Assembly: GCF_041154485.1 (NCBI RefSeq)
Contig: NZ_AP028669.1
Coordinates: 2,852,001-2,916,000 of the forward strand
Source: Variovorax sp. V93
GTDB taxonomy: Bacteria; Pseudomonadota; Gammaproteobacteria; Burkholderiales; Burkholderiaceae_C
Length of the DNA: 64,000 bases
Direction of reading: 5' to 3'
Shown: one piece after another, positions 35,540-45,315 of the stretch
How the letters are laid out: every line of letters starts with the position of its first letter
How positions within the stretch are numbered: the stretch's first letter is position 1
The notes under the pieces: generated by a model
Database searches by the model: none
The model's input: only the letters and a program-made list of their open reading frames with translations
Told to the model about the DNA's origin: nothing
Position numbers and translations under genes: made by a program

Positions 35540-36951
35540 GCGACCACAAGGAAAACAGCAGCAGCGACTACCTGCCCGCCGATGGCTCGGGCAGCCTGCC
35601 GCCGGGCAGCGCGGGAGACATCGATCCGGCGATCGAGTTCACCCCCGATACCAGCCACCCCGCGGGCGCCGCCACGGTGCTGCGCACCACCGCCGCCATC
35701 CGCGAGCGTGCCGCGGCGCTGCTGGCGCGCGCGCGCCGGGGCGAGTCGCAGTGGTTCCGCATCGCCGGCAGCGATGTGCTCGAAGACGCGGCGCGCACCG
35801 TCGCCGAGGTCACGCGCGAGCGCTATCCCTGGGACACCATCCCGTACCACAGCCGCTGGCGCCACTTCGAGGCCGGCGGCATCGACCGGCTGAAGCAACT
35901 CGACGAACTGCTCGGCAAGGGCGTCGATGCCCGGCAGCGCGCCAGCGCGCACATCGACCTCGTGCTGGTGAGCGTGCTGCTCGATGCCGGCGCAGGCCCC
36001 GGCTGGCACTACATCGAGCCCGCCACGGGCGAGCGCTTCACGCGCTCCGAGGGCCTGGCCATCGCGAGCTTCCATGCCTTCACGAGCGGCCTGTTCTCGT
36101 CCAACCCCGACCATCCGCTGCAGGCCGATGCCGCCGGCCTGCGCGGCCTGGTGACGGATCGGCTCGGCGACGCCTTCCAGGTCAGCGACGTCAATCCGCT
36201 GGTGGGCCTGGCCGGCCGTGCGGTGCTGCTGCGCCGGCTCGGCGAGGCGATGAGCGAGCAACCCGAGACCTTCGGCGACGAGGGCCGGCCTGCCGGCATG
36301 TTCGATGCGCTGGTGGCTCCGTTCGGCGCGGCCGCACCGCCCACGGCCGAGATCACGGCGCACCAGATCCTCTCGCTGCTGCTCGAAACGCTCTCGGGCA
36401 TCTGGCCCTCCGCCAATTCCATCGACAGCATCGCGCTCGGCGGCAGCGACACCACGGGCGGCATCGGCTCGAGCGACCCGGCACTGGCGCTCGGCGACTG
36501 CTGGCGGCACAGCGCGGTGCGCGGCCCCGGCCTCACCAACGGCTGGATGCCGTTCCACAAGCTGTCGCAATGGCTGACCTATTCGCTGCTCGAACCCTTC
36601 GAGTGGGCGGGCGTGAAGGTGCGCCATCTCGATGCGCTCACGGCGCTGCCCGAATACCGCAACGGCGGCCTCTTGATCGACAGCGGCGTGATCGTGCCGA
36701 AGGACCCCGCCTTTCTTGCGCGCACCTGGAAAGCCGGCGACGAGTTCATCGTCGAATGGCGCGCCCTCACCGTCGCGCTGCTCGACGAACTGGTGCCGTA
36801 CGTGCGCAAGATCCTCGACCGCACCGAGGAAGAACTGCCGCTGGCCTGCGTGCTCGAGGGCGGCACCTGGGCCGCCGGCCGCGTGCTGGCACAGCGCTTG
36901 CGAGACGGATCGCCACCGCTCCTGATCGAAAGCGACGGCACCGTCTTTTAG
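35536..36951 (+). CDS. DUF1688 family protein URC4 (uracil catabolism)
   Basis: 471-aa protein of DUF1688, the family of yeast URC4, which is essential for growth on uracil by the URC pathway. Signatures include RERYPWDTIPYHSRWRHFE, GPGWHYIEPATG, EGLAIASFHAF, FVVSDVNPLVGL-like FQVSDVNPLVGL, NGWMPFHKLSQWLTYSLLEP and GGLLIDSGVI. The catalytic chemistry is not established. The start ATG at 35536 overlaps the URC1 stop, and upp follows 33 bases later, giving the URC1-URC4-UPRT trio. Confidence 0.88.
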
Positions 36952-36984
36952 ACTCCCGGGTCCAGCAACGGCAGAAAAAATCCA

Positions 36985-37614
36985 ATGAGCAACGTCCACC
37001 TCGTCGACCACCCCCTCGTCCAGCACAAGCTCACGCTGATGCGCCGCAAGGACGCCTCCACCAACAGCTTCCGCCGGCTCCTGAACGAAATCAGCATGCT
37101 CATGGCCTACGAGGTCACGCGCGACATGCCGATGCAGGACATCGAGGTCGAGACCCCGCTCGAGACCATGCAGGCCAAGGTCATCGACGGCAAGAAGCTG
37201 GTGCTGGTGTCCATCCTGCGCGCGGGCACCGGCATCCTCGACGGCATGCTCACCGTGGTGCCGGGCGCGCGCGTCGGCCACATCGGCCTGTACCGCGACC
37301 CGAAGACGCTGACCGCCGTCGAGTACTACTTCAAGATGCCCGGCGAAATGGAGAACCGCGACGTGATCGTGGTCGACCCGATGCTGGCCACCGGCAACTC
37401 GGCGGTGGCCGCGGTCGAACGGCTCAAGGAACTGAACCCCAAGTCGATCAAGTTCGTCTGCCTGCTCACCTGCCCCGAAGGCATCGCGACCATGCAGAAG
37501 GCCCACCCCGACGTGCCGATCTACACCGCCGCGATCGACCGGGAGCTCAACAGCCACGGGTACATCCTTCCCGGGCTCGGCGACGCCGGTGACAGAATTT
37601 TCGGCACGAAGTGA
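36985..37614 (+). CDS. upp: Uracil phosphoribosyltransferase
   Basis: 209-aa enzyme converting uracil plus PRPP to UMP. The PRPP loop [14 protein letters not shown] and the C-terminal uracil-binding [18 protein letters not shown] are intact, and the length is standard. In the URC pathway uridine nucleotide rather than free uracil is thought to enter degradation, so UPRT is a true pathway member (URC6/FUR1 in yeast) and not only salvage. It follows the DUF1688 gene by 33 bases. Confidence 0.96.
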   Translation: MSNVHLVDHPLVQHKLTLMRRKDASTNSFRRLLNEISMLMAYEVTRDMPMQDIEVETPLETMQAKVIDGKKLVLVSILRAGTGILDGMLTVVPGARVGHIGLYRDPKTLTAVEYYFKMPGEMENRDVIVVDPMLATGNSAVAAVERLKELNPKSIKFVCLLTCPEGIATMQKAHPDVPIYTAAIDRELNSHGYILPGLGDAGDRIFGTK

Positions 37615-37691
37615 CGCCGACGTCCTCTGACGGCGGCCTGCTGCTCATCTGGCAGCAACAAGAAAATTTCCATACCTCGAGGAGAAGCACC

Positions 37692-38696
37692 GTGACAGCA
37701 CGCCGTCAGTTGATCATTCGTTCCGCCGCCATTGCCGCAGCAGCGCTTGCGGCCGGCGCGCCGGGCCTTGCGCTCGCGCAGGCCAAGCTCAAGGTGGCGG
37801 CGGTGTACACCGTGCCTTTCGAGCAACAATGGGTCGGCCGCATCCACAAGGCGCTCAAGGCGGCCGAGGCGCGCGGCGAGATCGAATACAAGGCGACCGA
37901 GAACGTCAGCAACGCCGACTACGAGCGCGTGATGCGCGAGTACGCCACCGGCGGCAACCAGCTGATCCTCGGCGAGGTGTTCGGCGTGGAAGCGGCGGCG
38001 CGCAAGGTCGCGAAAGACTTTCCCAAGGTCGCCTTCCTCATGGGCTCTTCGCTCAAGCCGCAGGCGCCCAACTTCAGCGTGTTCGACAACTACATCCAGG
38101 AGCCGGCGTACCTGAGCGGCATGGTGGCTGGCGGCATGACCAAGAGCAATCGCATCGGCATGGTCGGCGGCTTCCCGATTCCCGAAGTGAACCGGCTCAT
38201 GAATGCGTTCATGGCGGGCGCGAAGGAAACCAATCCCAAGGTCGAATTCAGCGTCAGCTTCATCAACAGCTGGTTCGATCCGCCCAAGGCCAAGGAAGCG
38301 GCCTTCGCGATGATCGACAAGGGGGCAGACGTGATGTACGCCGAGCGCTTCGGTGTCTCGGACGCGGCCAAGGAAAAAGGCAAGCTCGCGATCGGCAACG
38401 TGATCGACACGCAGGCGCAGTACCCCGATACGGTGGTGGCTTCGGCGCTCTGGAACTTCGAACCCTCGGCCGACCGCGCGATCAAGCTCGTGAAGGAAGG
38501 CAAGTTCACGGCCGAGGACTACGGCCCTTATTCGATGATGAAGCACAAGGGCTCCGAACTCGCGCCGCTGGGCACCTTCGAGAAGAAGGTGCCGGCGGAC
38601 ATCGTCGCCAAGGTCAAGGCCAAGCAGGCCGACATCCTCGCGGGCAAGGTCACTATCAAGGTCGACGATTCGCAGCCGAAGTCGACCGCGAAGTGA
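37692..38696 (+). CDS. BMP-family ABC transporter substrate-binding protein (nucleoside type)
   Basis: 334-aa periplasmic binding protein of the BmpA/Med family, which binds purine or pyrimidine nucleosides. An N-terminal signal peptide (RRQLIIRSAAIAAAALAAGAPGLALAQA, no lipobox) is followed by KVAAVYTVPFEQQWV, NQLILGEVFG and IGMVGGFPIPEVNRLMNAF, all typical. GTG 37692 has GAGGAG eight bases upstream. It is the first transporter component and lies just after upp, tying uptake to pyrimidine use. Confidence 0.9.
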   Translation: MTARRQLIIRSAAIAAAALAAGAPGLALAQAKLKVAAVYTVPFEQQWVGRIHKALKAAEARGEIEYKATENVSNADYERVMREYATGGNQLILGEVFGVEAAARKVAKDFPKVAFLMGSSLKPQAPNFSVFDNYIQEPAYLSGMVAGGMTKSNRIGMVGGFPIPEVNRLMNAFMAGAKETNPKVEFSVSFINSWFDPPKAKEAAFAMIDKGADVMYAERFGVSDAAKEKGKLAIGNVIDTQAQYPDTVVASALWNFEPSADRAIKLVKEGKFTAEDYGPYSMMKHKGSELAPLGTFEKKVPADIVAKVKAKQADILAGKVTIKVDDSQPKSTAK

Positions 38697-38704
38697 AGGG
38701 TCCG

Positions 38705-39649
38705 ATGACGATGCGCTGGCGTTCTCTTCTCGCGGCCGGCGTGCTGGCCTTCGGCTTGGCCGGCTGTGCCGGTGTCTACAAGAGCCCCGGCGCCGCCGAC
38801 GGCAGCGTGCGGCTGGACGACACGCCGCGCATCGCGGTGATCTCGGCCTTCCAGCCCGAGCTCACGCTGCTGCTGAACCGGCTCCAGCAGCCGGCGAAGC
38901 ACAGCGTCAACGGCGTCGAGTTCACCACCGGCACGCTCGAAGGCAAGCCGGTCGTGCTGTTCCTCTCCGGCATCAGCATGACCAACGCGACGATGAACAC
39001 GCAGCTGGTGCTCGACCGCTTTCGCGTCAGCCACATCGTGTTCAGCGGCATCGCGGGCGGCGTGAACCCGCAGCTGCACGTGGGTGACGTCACGGTGCCG
39101 GCGCAATGGGGCCAGTACCTCGAGGTGCTGATGGCGCGCGAAACCGCGCCCGGCAAGTTCACCGCGCCGCCCTTCATCACCGATGCCACGCTGCCCAATT
39201 TCGGCATGATGCATCCGCGGCCGGTGGAAGTGCGTTCCGCGGCGCATCCGCAGATCGCGCGCAAGTTCTGGTTCGAGGCGGACCCCAAGATGCTCGAGGT
39301 GGCGCGCAGCATCCGCAATGTCGACCTGGCGAACTGCAGCGCCGGCAAGTGCCTGGCGCGCAAGCCCCAGCTCGTCGTCGGCGGCAACGGCGTCTCGGGC
39401 CAGGCCTTCATGGATAACAAGGCCTACCGCGAATACACCTTCAAGACCTTCCAGGCCAACGTGCTCGACATGGAAACGGCGGCCGTAAGCATGGTGGCCT
39501 ACAGCAACGGCGTGCCTTACATCGCCTTCCGCTCCCTCAGCGACCTGGCGGGCGGCGGCGAAGGCGAGAACGAGATGGGCACCTTCATGGGCATTGCGGC
39601 CGACAACTCGGCCAAGGTCATGCTGGCGTTCCTGGCTGCATGGAAATGA
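38705..39649 (+). CDS. Nucleosidase-fold lipoprotein (PNP_UDP_1 / MTA-SAH nucleosidase family)
   Basis: 314-aa protein. The signal peptide ends in a lipobox LAGCAG (Cys near residue 20). The mature part is a nucleoside phosphorylase/5'-methylthioadenosine nucleosidase fold: IAVISAFQPELTLLL, FSGIAGGVNPQLHVGDV, VLDMETAAVSMVAYSNGVPYIAFRSLSD, holding the family's purine-site Glu-Met-Glu and Asp. Exported nucleosidases are uncommon. Placed eight bases after the BMP protein, it could release bases from nucleosides outside the cytoplasm for the adjacent transporter. This role is inferred. Confidence 0.85.
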   Translation: MTMRWRSLLAAGVLAFGLAGCAGVYKSPGAADGSVRLDDTPRIAVISAFQPELTLLLNRLQQPAKHSVNGVEFTTGTLEGKPVVLFLSGISMTNATMNTQLVLDRFRVSHIVFSGIAGGVNPQLHVGDVTVPAQWGQYLEVLMARETAPGKFTAPPFITDATLPNFGMMHPRPVEVRSAAHPQIARKFWFEADPKMLEVARSIRNVDLANCSAGKCLARKPQLVVGGNGVSGQAFMDNKAYREYTFKTFQANVLDMETAAVSMVAYSNGVPYIAFRSLSDLAGGGEGENEMGTFMGIAADNSAKVMLAFLAAWK

Positions 39650-39785
39650 CCCTGCCTTTTCTCCCTCCCCTTTCGGGGGAGGGTTGGGGTGGAGGCACGC
39701 GGCCTTCGATCGATCACCGTGGCGTTGCGGGCGCTGCTCGCCCTCATCCCAGCCTTCCCCCGGAAGGGGAAGGAGCAATACCTTC
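39650..39785. repeat. REP-like composite palindrome (copy 1)
   Basis: The gap between the nucleosidase and ATPase genes holds two inverted modules. The first is CTCCCTCCCC / GGGGGAGGG followed by TTGGGGTGGAGG (about 39661-39694); the second is CCCTCATCCCAGCCTTCCCCC / GGAAGGGGAAGGAG (about 39741-39777). The second is close to the reverse complement of the first, as in paired extragenic palindromes. Copy 2 lies at 42446-42569. Confidence 0.65.
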
Positions 39786-41384
39786 ATGAGCAGCACAGCG
39801 GTTCTCCGCCTCCACGGCATCACCAAGCGCTTCGGCACCCTCGTCGCCAACGACGCCGTCTCCCTCGACCTGCATGCGGGTGAGGTGCTCGCGCTGCTGG
39901 GCGAGAACGGCGCGGGCAAGTCGACGCTCATGTCCATTCTGTTCGGCCACTACGTCGCCGACGAAGGCAGCATCGAGGTGTTCGGTGCGCCACTGCCTGC
40001 GGGCAATCCCAAGGCGGCGCTGGCCGCGGGCGTGGGTATGGTGCACCAGCACTTCACGCTGGCCGACAACCTCAGCGTGCTCGACAACGTGATGATGGGC
40101 ACGGAGCCGCTCTGGCGCCCGGTCTCGCGCCGGGCAGCCGCACGCGCGAAGCTGCTCGAGGTGGCGCAGCGCTTCGGCCTGCCGGTACAGCCCGACGCCA
40201 AGATCGGCAGCCTCTCGGTCGGCGAGCGGCAGCGCGTCGAGATCCTCAAGGCGCTGTACCGCGGCGCGCGCATCCTGATCCTCGACGAGCCGACCGCCGT
40301 GCTGACGCCGCAGGAAAGCGAAGCCCTGTTCGCCACGCTCGCACAGATGGTGGCGCAGGGCCTGTCGGTGATCTTCATCAGCCACAAGCTGGGCGAGGTG
40401 CTGCGCGTGTCGCAGCGCATCGCGGTGCTGCGCGGCGGCAAGCTGGTGGCCGAGGCGCGCACTGCCGAGACCACGCAGGCGCAGCTCGCGCTGTGGATGG
40501 TCGGGCATGAGGTCGAAACCCCGCAGCGCCGGCCGGCCAGATCGGTGGGCGATGCGGTCTGCGTGCTCGACCACGTGAGCACCGCATCGGACAAGGACCA
40601 GGGGCAGAACCGGTTGCGCGAGGTGTCGCTCACGCTGCGCGCCGGCGAGATCACCGCCATCGCGGGCGTCTCGGGCAACGGCCAGGCGGCGCTGGCCGAG
40701 CTGCTGTGCGGCACGCGCCGCGCCACCTCGGGCACGGCCCTCCTGATGGGCCGCGCGCTGCCGCCCTCGCCCGCCCGGCTGGTGCAGCGCGGCGTCGCGC
40801 GCATTCCCGAGGACCGGCACGCGGTTGGCGTGGTCGGCGACCTGCCGGTGTGGGAGAACGCGGTGTCGGAGCGGCTGCGCAGCCCGGTCTTCTCGCGCTG
40901 GTCGTGGTTCGTGCGGCGCGCGGCCGCGCGGCTGCATGCGCGGCGCATCGAAAAGGCGTTCGACGTGCGCGGCGCAGGCCTGATGGCGCCGGCCCGTTCG
41001 CTTTCGGGCGGCAACATGCAGAAGCTGATCCTGGGGCGCGCGCTGCTCGCGCCCGAGCAGGATGAAGAAGACCCGGACAACAGGAAATACCCGACCCGTG
41101 CGCCGCGGCTTATCGTCGCGCACCAGCCGACCTGGGGCCTGGACATCGGCGCCGTCGCCTACGTGCAGCAGCAGCTCATTGCCGCGCGCGATGCGGGTGC
41201 GGCGGTGCTGGTGATTTCCGACGACCTCGACGAAGTGCTTGCGCTCGGCGACCGCGTGGCCGTGATGCATGGCGGCCACCTCGGCGAAGCACGCCCGGTC
41301 GCGGCCTGGACGCGCGAAGCCATCGGGCTGGCGATGGCCGGCGCGGCGGCGCCGCAGCAGCCACACGCGGGAGCCACGCCATGA
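39786..41384 (+). CDS. ABC transporter double ATPase (nucleoside uptake, NupO/YufO type)
   Basis: 532-aa protein with two ABC domains, as in the BMP-linked nucleoside importers. Domain 1 has LLGENGAGKSTL, LSVGERQRVEILK and ILILDEPTAVL. Domain 2 has VSGNGQAALAE in place of a canonical Walker A (degenerate, as usual in this family), LSGGNMQKLILGRAL, and an acidic insertion EQDEEDPDN before LIVAHQPTWGLDIGA. It ends four bases into the permease gene. Confidence 0.92.
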   Translation: MSSTAVLRLHGITKRFGTLVANDAVSLDLHAGEVLALLGENGAGKSTLMSILFGHYVADEGSIEVFGAPLPAGNPKAALAAGVGMVHQHFTLADNLSVLDNVMMGTEPLWRPVSRRAAARAKLLEVAQRFGLPVQPDAKIGSLSVGERQRVEILKALYRGARILILDEPTAVLTPQESEALFATLAQMVAQGLSVIFISHKLGEVLRVSQRIAVLRGGKLVAEARTAETTQAQLALWMVGHEVETPQRRPARSVGDAVCVLDHVSTASDKDQGQNRLREVSLTLRAGEITAIAGVSGNGQAALAELLCGTRRATSGTALLMGRALPPSPARLVQRGVARIPEDRHAVGVVGDLPVWENAVSERLRSPVFSRWSWFVRRAAARLHARRIEKAFDVRGAGLMAPARSLSGGNMQKLILGRALLAPEQDEEDPDNRKYPTRAPRLIVAHQPTWGLDIGAVAYVQQQLIAARDAGAAVLVISDDLDEVLALGDRVAVMHGGHLGEARPVAAWTREAIGLAMAGAAAPQQPHAGATP

Positions 41385-42445
41385 TGCGGCTCGAACGACG
41401 CCACCAAAGCTCGCGCGCCGCGCTGGTGCTGGCACCCATCGGCGCGGTGGCCTTCACGATGGCGGTGAGCGCGCTGCTCGTGCTCTGGGCCGGCGCACCG
41501 GTCGACCGCACCTACGCATTGCTGCTGCAGGGCGGCTTCGGCTCGGTGTTCGCGTGGAGCGAAACGCTGACGCGCGCCATTCCGCTGATCCTTACGGGGC
41601 TGGCCGCGACGGTCGCCTTCAAGGCGCGGCTCTTCAACATCGGCGCCGAGGGGCAGCTGTTCGCGGGCGCCCTCGCGGCCGTGGCCGTGGGCGGCATGCA
41701 TGGGGGCAGCGGCTTCGAGCTGCCGCCCTGGCTGCTGTTTCCGCTGATGATGCTGGCCGCCGCCGCGGCGGGCGCCCTGCTGCTGCTCGGCCCGGCGCTC
41801 ATGAAGAACAGGCTCGGCGTCGACGAGGTGGTGACCACGCTGCTGATCAACTTCATCGTGCTGCTCGGCGTGTCGGCGCTGCTCGACGGGCCGATGAAGG
41901 ACCCGAGCGCCATGGGCTGGCCGCAGAGCGTGTCTCTGCAGTCCGAACTCGAACTCGGCAAGCTGGTCGCGCAAACGCGCGTGCACACCGGCCTCGTCTG
42001 GGCCGTGTCGCTCGCCGTGATGGTGTGGGCGATCTTCAAGTACACGGTGCTGGGCTTCGACATTCGCGCAGTCGGCGCCAATGCGCGCGCCGCCGCCTTT
42101 GCCGGCGTGCCGGTCACGCGCACCGTGGTGATGGTGGCGCTGCTCTCGGGTGCGCTGGCGGGCCTTGCGGGTGCCATCGAGGTGGCGGGACGCACCAGCT
42201 ACGTCACGCTCGACATGTCGCCGGGCTACGGCTACACGGGCATCGTGATCGCGATGCTTGCGGGCCTGCATCCCCTGGGCGTGATCGCCGCGGGCGTATT
42301 CGTGGCCGGCGTGCTGGTCGGGGCCGACACCATGAGCCGCGCCGCGGGCGTGCCGACCTACATCGCCGACGTCATCGTCGCGGCCTCGCTGGTCGCGGTG
42401 CTGGTGGCGACGCTGCTGACGCAATACCGGGTGCGGATGAAATGA
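41381..42445 (+). CDS. Nucleoside ABC transporter permease (NupP/YufP type)
   Basis: 354-aa permease with about nine hydrophobic segments. FKARLFNIGAEGQLFAGAL is the coupling/substrate signature of the branched-chain amino-acid/ribose/nucleoside permease group. LTRAIPLILTGLAATVAFKA and NARAAAFAGVPVTRTV are also typical. The start overlaps the ATPase stop (ATGA). It pairs with the next permease. Confidence 0.9.
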   Translation: MMRLERRHQSSRAALVLAPIGAVAFTMAVSALLVLWAGAPVDRTYALLLQGGFGSVFAWSETLTRAIPLILTGLAATVAFKARLFNIGAEGQLFAGALAAVAVGGMHGGSGFELPPWLLFPLMMLAAAAAGALLLLGPALMKNRLGVDEVVTTLLINFIVLLGVSALLDGPMKDPSAMGWPQSVSLQSELELGKLVAQTRVHTGLVWAVSLAVMVWAIFKYTVLGFDIRAVGANARAAAFAGVPVTRTVVMVALLSGALAGLAGAIEVAGRTSYVTLDMSPGYGYTGIVIAMLAGLHPLGVIAAGVFVAGVLVGADTMSRAAGVPTYIADVIVAASLVAVLVATLLTQYRVRMK

Positions 42446-42569
42446 CCGATCTGGCGCCTGCGTCTTTGCTCCTTCCCCCGCCGGGGGAAGGCTGGGATGG
42501 GGGCATCGGCGCCCACATCGAGCGCCGCGTGCCCCCACCCTCCCCCGGAAGGGGAGGGAGAAACACGAA
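42446..42569. repeat. REP-like composite palindrome (copy 2)
   Basis: The gap between the two permease genes holds CTCCTTCCCCCGCCGGGGGAAGG followed by CTGGGATGGGGG, then CCCCCACCCTCCCCCGGAAGGGGAGGG (about 42471-42562). The modules face each other and share sequence with copy 1 at 39650-39785. No gene is seen in this gap. Confidence 0.65.
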
Positions 42570-43493
42570 ATGACCGACCTGTTCGACATCCTCGCCAACC
42601 CGGCTTTCTGGGTCGCGGTGCTGCGCATCGCCACGCCGCTGATCCTTGGCACGCTGGGCGTGCTGCTGTGCGAGCGCGCGGGCGTGCTCAACCTCGGCAT
42701 CGAGGGAATCATGGTCGCGGGCGCCTTCACCGGCTGGCTCGCGGTGTATGCCGGCGCGCCGCTCTGGGCCGGCGTCGGCGTGGCCGCGCTCACCGGCATG
42801 GCGTTCGGGCTGCTGCACGCCTTTCTCACGGTGGGCCTGGCCCTGTCGCAGCACGTCTCGGGGCTGGGTATCACGCTGCTGGCCACCGCGCTGAGCTACT
42901 TCGGCTACCGCGTGAGCTTTCCGAAGGTGAACACGCCGCCGACCATCACGCCGTTCGCGCCGATGGAGTGGCTGCCGGTGCCCATCCTGAAAGCACAGAC
43001 CACGCTCACGCTGTTCGCGCTGCTGCTCGTGCCGGCCGTCGCCTGGGTGCTGTACCGCACGCCGCTCGGGCTCGCCGTGCGCATGGTCGGCGAAAACCCG
43101 CAGGCGGCCGAGAGCCAGGGCGTATCGGTCGCGGCCACGCGTACCGGCGCCATCGTGGCGGGTTCGGCGCTGATGGGCATGGCTGGCTCCTTCCTCACGC
43201 TGTCGGCCTTCAATGCCTTCTTCTTCAACATGGTGAACGGCCGCGGCTGGATCTGCGTGGCGCTGGTGGTGTTCGCCTCGTGGCGGCCGGGCAAGGCCCT
43301 GCTCGGTGCGCTGCTGTTCGCATTCTTCGATGCGCTGCAGCTGCGGCTGCAACAATCGGGCGATGCCGTGCTGCCCTACCAGATCTACCTGATGCTGCCG
43401 TACCTGCTGTCGATCCTCGCGCTGGTGCTGGTGGCGCGCAAGGCGAGCTATCCGCAGGCGCTGATGAAGCCCTATCGCAAGGGGGAGCGTTGA
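42570..43493 (+). CDS. Nucleoside ABC transporter permease (NupQ/YufQ type)
   Basis: 307-aa second permease of the importer, with about eight hydrophobic segments. LGVLLCERAGVLNLGIEGIMVAGAF is the family signature. RTPLGLAVRMVGENPQAAESQGV is the conserved cytoplasmic loop. GGAGGGAG within the REP-like repeat may serve as the ribosome site. Its stop overlaps the next gene by one base (TGATG). Confidence 0.92.
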   Translation: MTDLFDILANPAFWVAVLRIATPLILGTLGVLLCERAGVLNLGIEGIMVAGAFTGWLAVYAGAPLWAGVGVAALTGMAFGLLHAFLTVGLALSQHVSGLGITLLATALSYFGYRVSFPKVNTPPTITPFAPMEWLPVPILKAQTTLTLFALLLVPAVAWVLYRTPLGLAVRMVGENPQAAESQGVSVAATRTGAIVAGSALMGMAGSFLTLSAFNAFFFNMVNGRGWICVALVVFASWRPGKALLGALLFAFFDALQLRLQQSGDAVLPYQIYLMLPYLLSILALVLVARKASYPQALMKPYRKGER

Positions 43494-43954
43494 TGAAGAC
43501 GAAGACCGCCGCAGGACGAGGAATCCTGTTCGCTGCACTGCTGGCGCTATGCGGCGCAGGCGCGCACGCGCTGGGCAGCGACTACGGCTACGACACCTTC
43601 AAGACCCCCGATTCGGTCAGCTGGGTGCAGCTGTGCGGCACATGGGGCAAGGACCACCAGGGCACGTACCGCGTGGTCCATGCCGAGCAGTACGCGCAAT
43701 CCTTTCTCTATGTGCAGCGGATGACGCGCGATGCCAACGGCAGCCTGCATGCCGCGCACACCACCGCCATCGCCGAACTCGACAACGACCACGCCGAGAT
43801 CGCGCTCGCCGAACTCACTTGCCGCGCCACGCCGCGCGGCATCGTGGTGACGGCGCGCGCCACCTCCGGCCATGATGACAAGCTGCGCCGCGTGACCATC
43901 GAGGTGGGGCCGGCGCCCGGGCAGTACCGCTATCGGGCGCAGCGCACGCGCTGA
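43493..43954 (+). CDS. Small secreted protein, unknown function
   Basis: 153-aa protein with an N-terminal signal peptide (GILFAALLALCGAGAHA). The mature domain begins LGSDYGYDTFKTPDSVSWVQLCGTWGKDHQGTYRV and looks like a small beta-rich periplasmic domain with two cysteines (in VQLCGTW and ELTCRAT) that could pair. The start is coupled to the permease stop (TGATG), linking it to the nucleoside transporter, but no function is recognised. Confidence 0.75.
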   Translation: MKTKTAAGRGILFAALLALCGAGAHALGSDYGYDTFKTPDSVSWVQLCGTWGKDHQGTYRVVHAEQYAQSFLYVQRMTRDANGSLHAAHTTAIAELDNDHAEIALAELTCRATPRGIVVTARATSGHDDKLRRVTIEVGPAPGQYRYRAQRTR

Positions 43955-44030
43955 ACGAATCTCCCTCGCGGTCACCTGCGCTGCGCATGCGACCGAAAAT
44001 CCCCCGCATCCGCACCTCGGAGCCCCCACG

Positions 44031-45311
44031 ATGCTCGACCTCCTGATCACCAACGCCACCCTCCCCGACGGCCGCCCGGACATGTCGATCGCGGTGCAGG
44101 GCGGCCGCATCACCGAAGTCACCGCCGGGCTCGACGCGCCGGCGCTCGACAAGCTCGATGCCCAGGGCCTGCTCGTTGCGCCGCATTTCGTCGATCCGCA
44201 CTTCCACATGGATGCCACGCTGAGCTATGGCCTGCCGCGCATCAACCAGAGCGGCACCTTGCTCGAAGGCATTGCGCTGTGGGGCGAACTCAAGCCGCTG
44301 CTCACGGCCGACGCGCTGATCGAGCGTGCGCTGGCCTATTGCGACTGGGCGGTGGCCAAGGGCCTGCTGGCCGTGCGCTCGCATGTGGACACGAGCGACC
44401 CGAGTCTGCTCGCGGTCGATGCGCTGCTCGAGGTCAAGCGCAAGGTCGCGCCGTACCTCGACCTGCAGCTCGTGGCCTTTCCGCAGGATGGCGTGCTGCG
44501 CTCGGCGGGCGGCGTGGACAACCTGAAGCGCGCGCTCGACAAGGGCGTCGACGTGGTCGGCGGGATTCCGCATTTCGAGCGCACCATGGCCGATGGCGCC
44601 GCCAGCGTCAAGCTGCTGATGGAGCTTGCAGCCGAGCGCGGCAAGCTGGTCGACATGCACTGCGATGAGTCGGACGACCCGCTCTCGCGCCACATCGAAA
44701 CGCTGTCTGCCGAGACCTGGCGCCTCGGCATGCAGGGCCGCGTGACGGGCTCGCACTGCACCTCGATGCATTCGATGGACAACTACTATGTGAGCAAGCT
44801 GCTGCCGCTGATTGCGCAAAGCGGCGTCAGCGTCGTTTCCAACCCGCTCATCAACATCACGCTGCAGGGCCGCCACGACAGCTATCCCAAGCGCCGCGGC
44901 ATGACGCGCGTGCCCGAGCTGATGGCCGCCGGCGTGAACGTCGCCTTCGGCCATGACTGCGTGATGGACCCGTGGTACGGCATGGGCTCGGGCGACATGC
45001 TCGAGGTGGCGCACATGGGCCTGCACGTCGCGCAGATGACCAGCCAGGCCGGCATCCGCCAGTGCTTCGAGGCGGTGACCACGAACGCCGCGCGCGTGAT
45101 GCACCTCGAAGGCTACGGCCTCGAGGCGGGCTGCGACGCGAGCTTCGTGCTGCTGCAGGCGCGCGACCCGGTCGAGGCGATCCGGCTGCGCGCGACGCGG
45201 CTCAAGGTGTTCCGCAAGGGGCGCCTGCTGGCGGAAACGCCGGCCGCGACGGCCACGCTGCATCTGCCGGGCCGCGCGCAGGCCACCAGCTGGATGAGCC
45301 GCAAGTCCTAG
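44031..45311 (+). CDS. codA: Cytosine deaminase (amidohydrolase superfamily)
   Basis: 426-aa amidohydrolase. Metal ligands are HxH in DPHFHMDATL (His57, His59), the MHCDESDD histidine with catalytic Glu, the GSHCTSMHS histidine and Asp in GHDCVMDPW, matching E. coli CodA closely. It deaminates cytosine to uracil, feeding upp and the URC enzymes upstream. It follows the secreted protein by 76 bases, with GGAG before the ATG. Activity on related substrates (isoguanine, 5-fluorocytosine) is known for the family. Confidence 0.9.
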   Translation: MLDLLITNATLPDGRPDMSIAVQGGRITEVTAGLDAPALDKLDAQGLLVAPHFVDPHFHMDATLSYGLPRINQSGTLLEGIALWGELKPLLTADALIERALAYCDWAVAKGLLAVRSHVDTSDPSLLAVDALLEVKRKVAPYLDLQLVAFPQDGVLRSAGGVDNLKRALDKGVDVVGGIPHFERTMADGAASVKLLMELAAERGKLVDMHCDESDDPLSRHIETLSAETWRLGMQGRVTGSHCTSMHSMDNYYVSKLLPLIAQSGVSVVSNPLINITLQGRHDSYPKRRGMTRVPELMAAGVNVAFGHDCVMDPWYGMGSGDMLEVAHMGLHVAQMTSQAGIRQCFEAVTTNAARVMHLEGYGLEAGCDASFVLLQARDPVEAIRLRATRLKVFRKGRLLAETPAATATLHLPGRAQATSWMSRKS

Positions 45312-45315
45312 CGTC

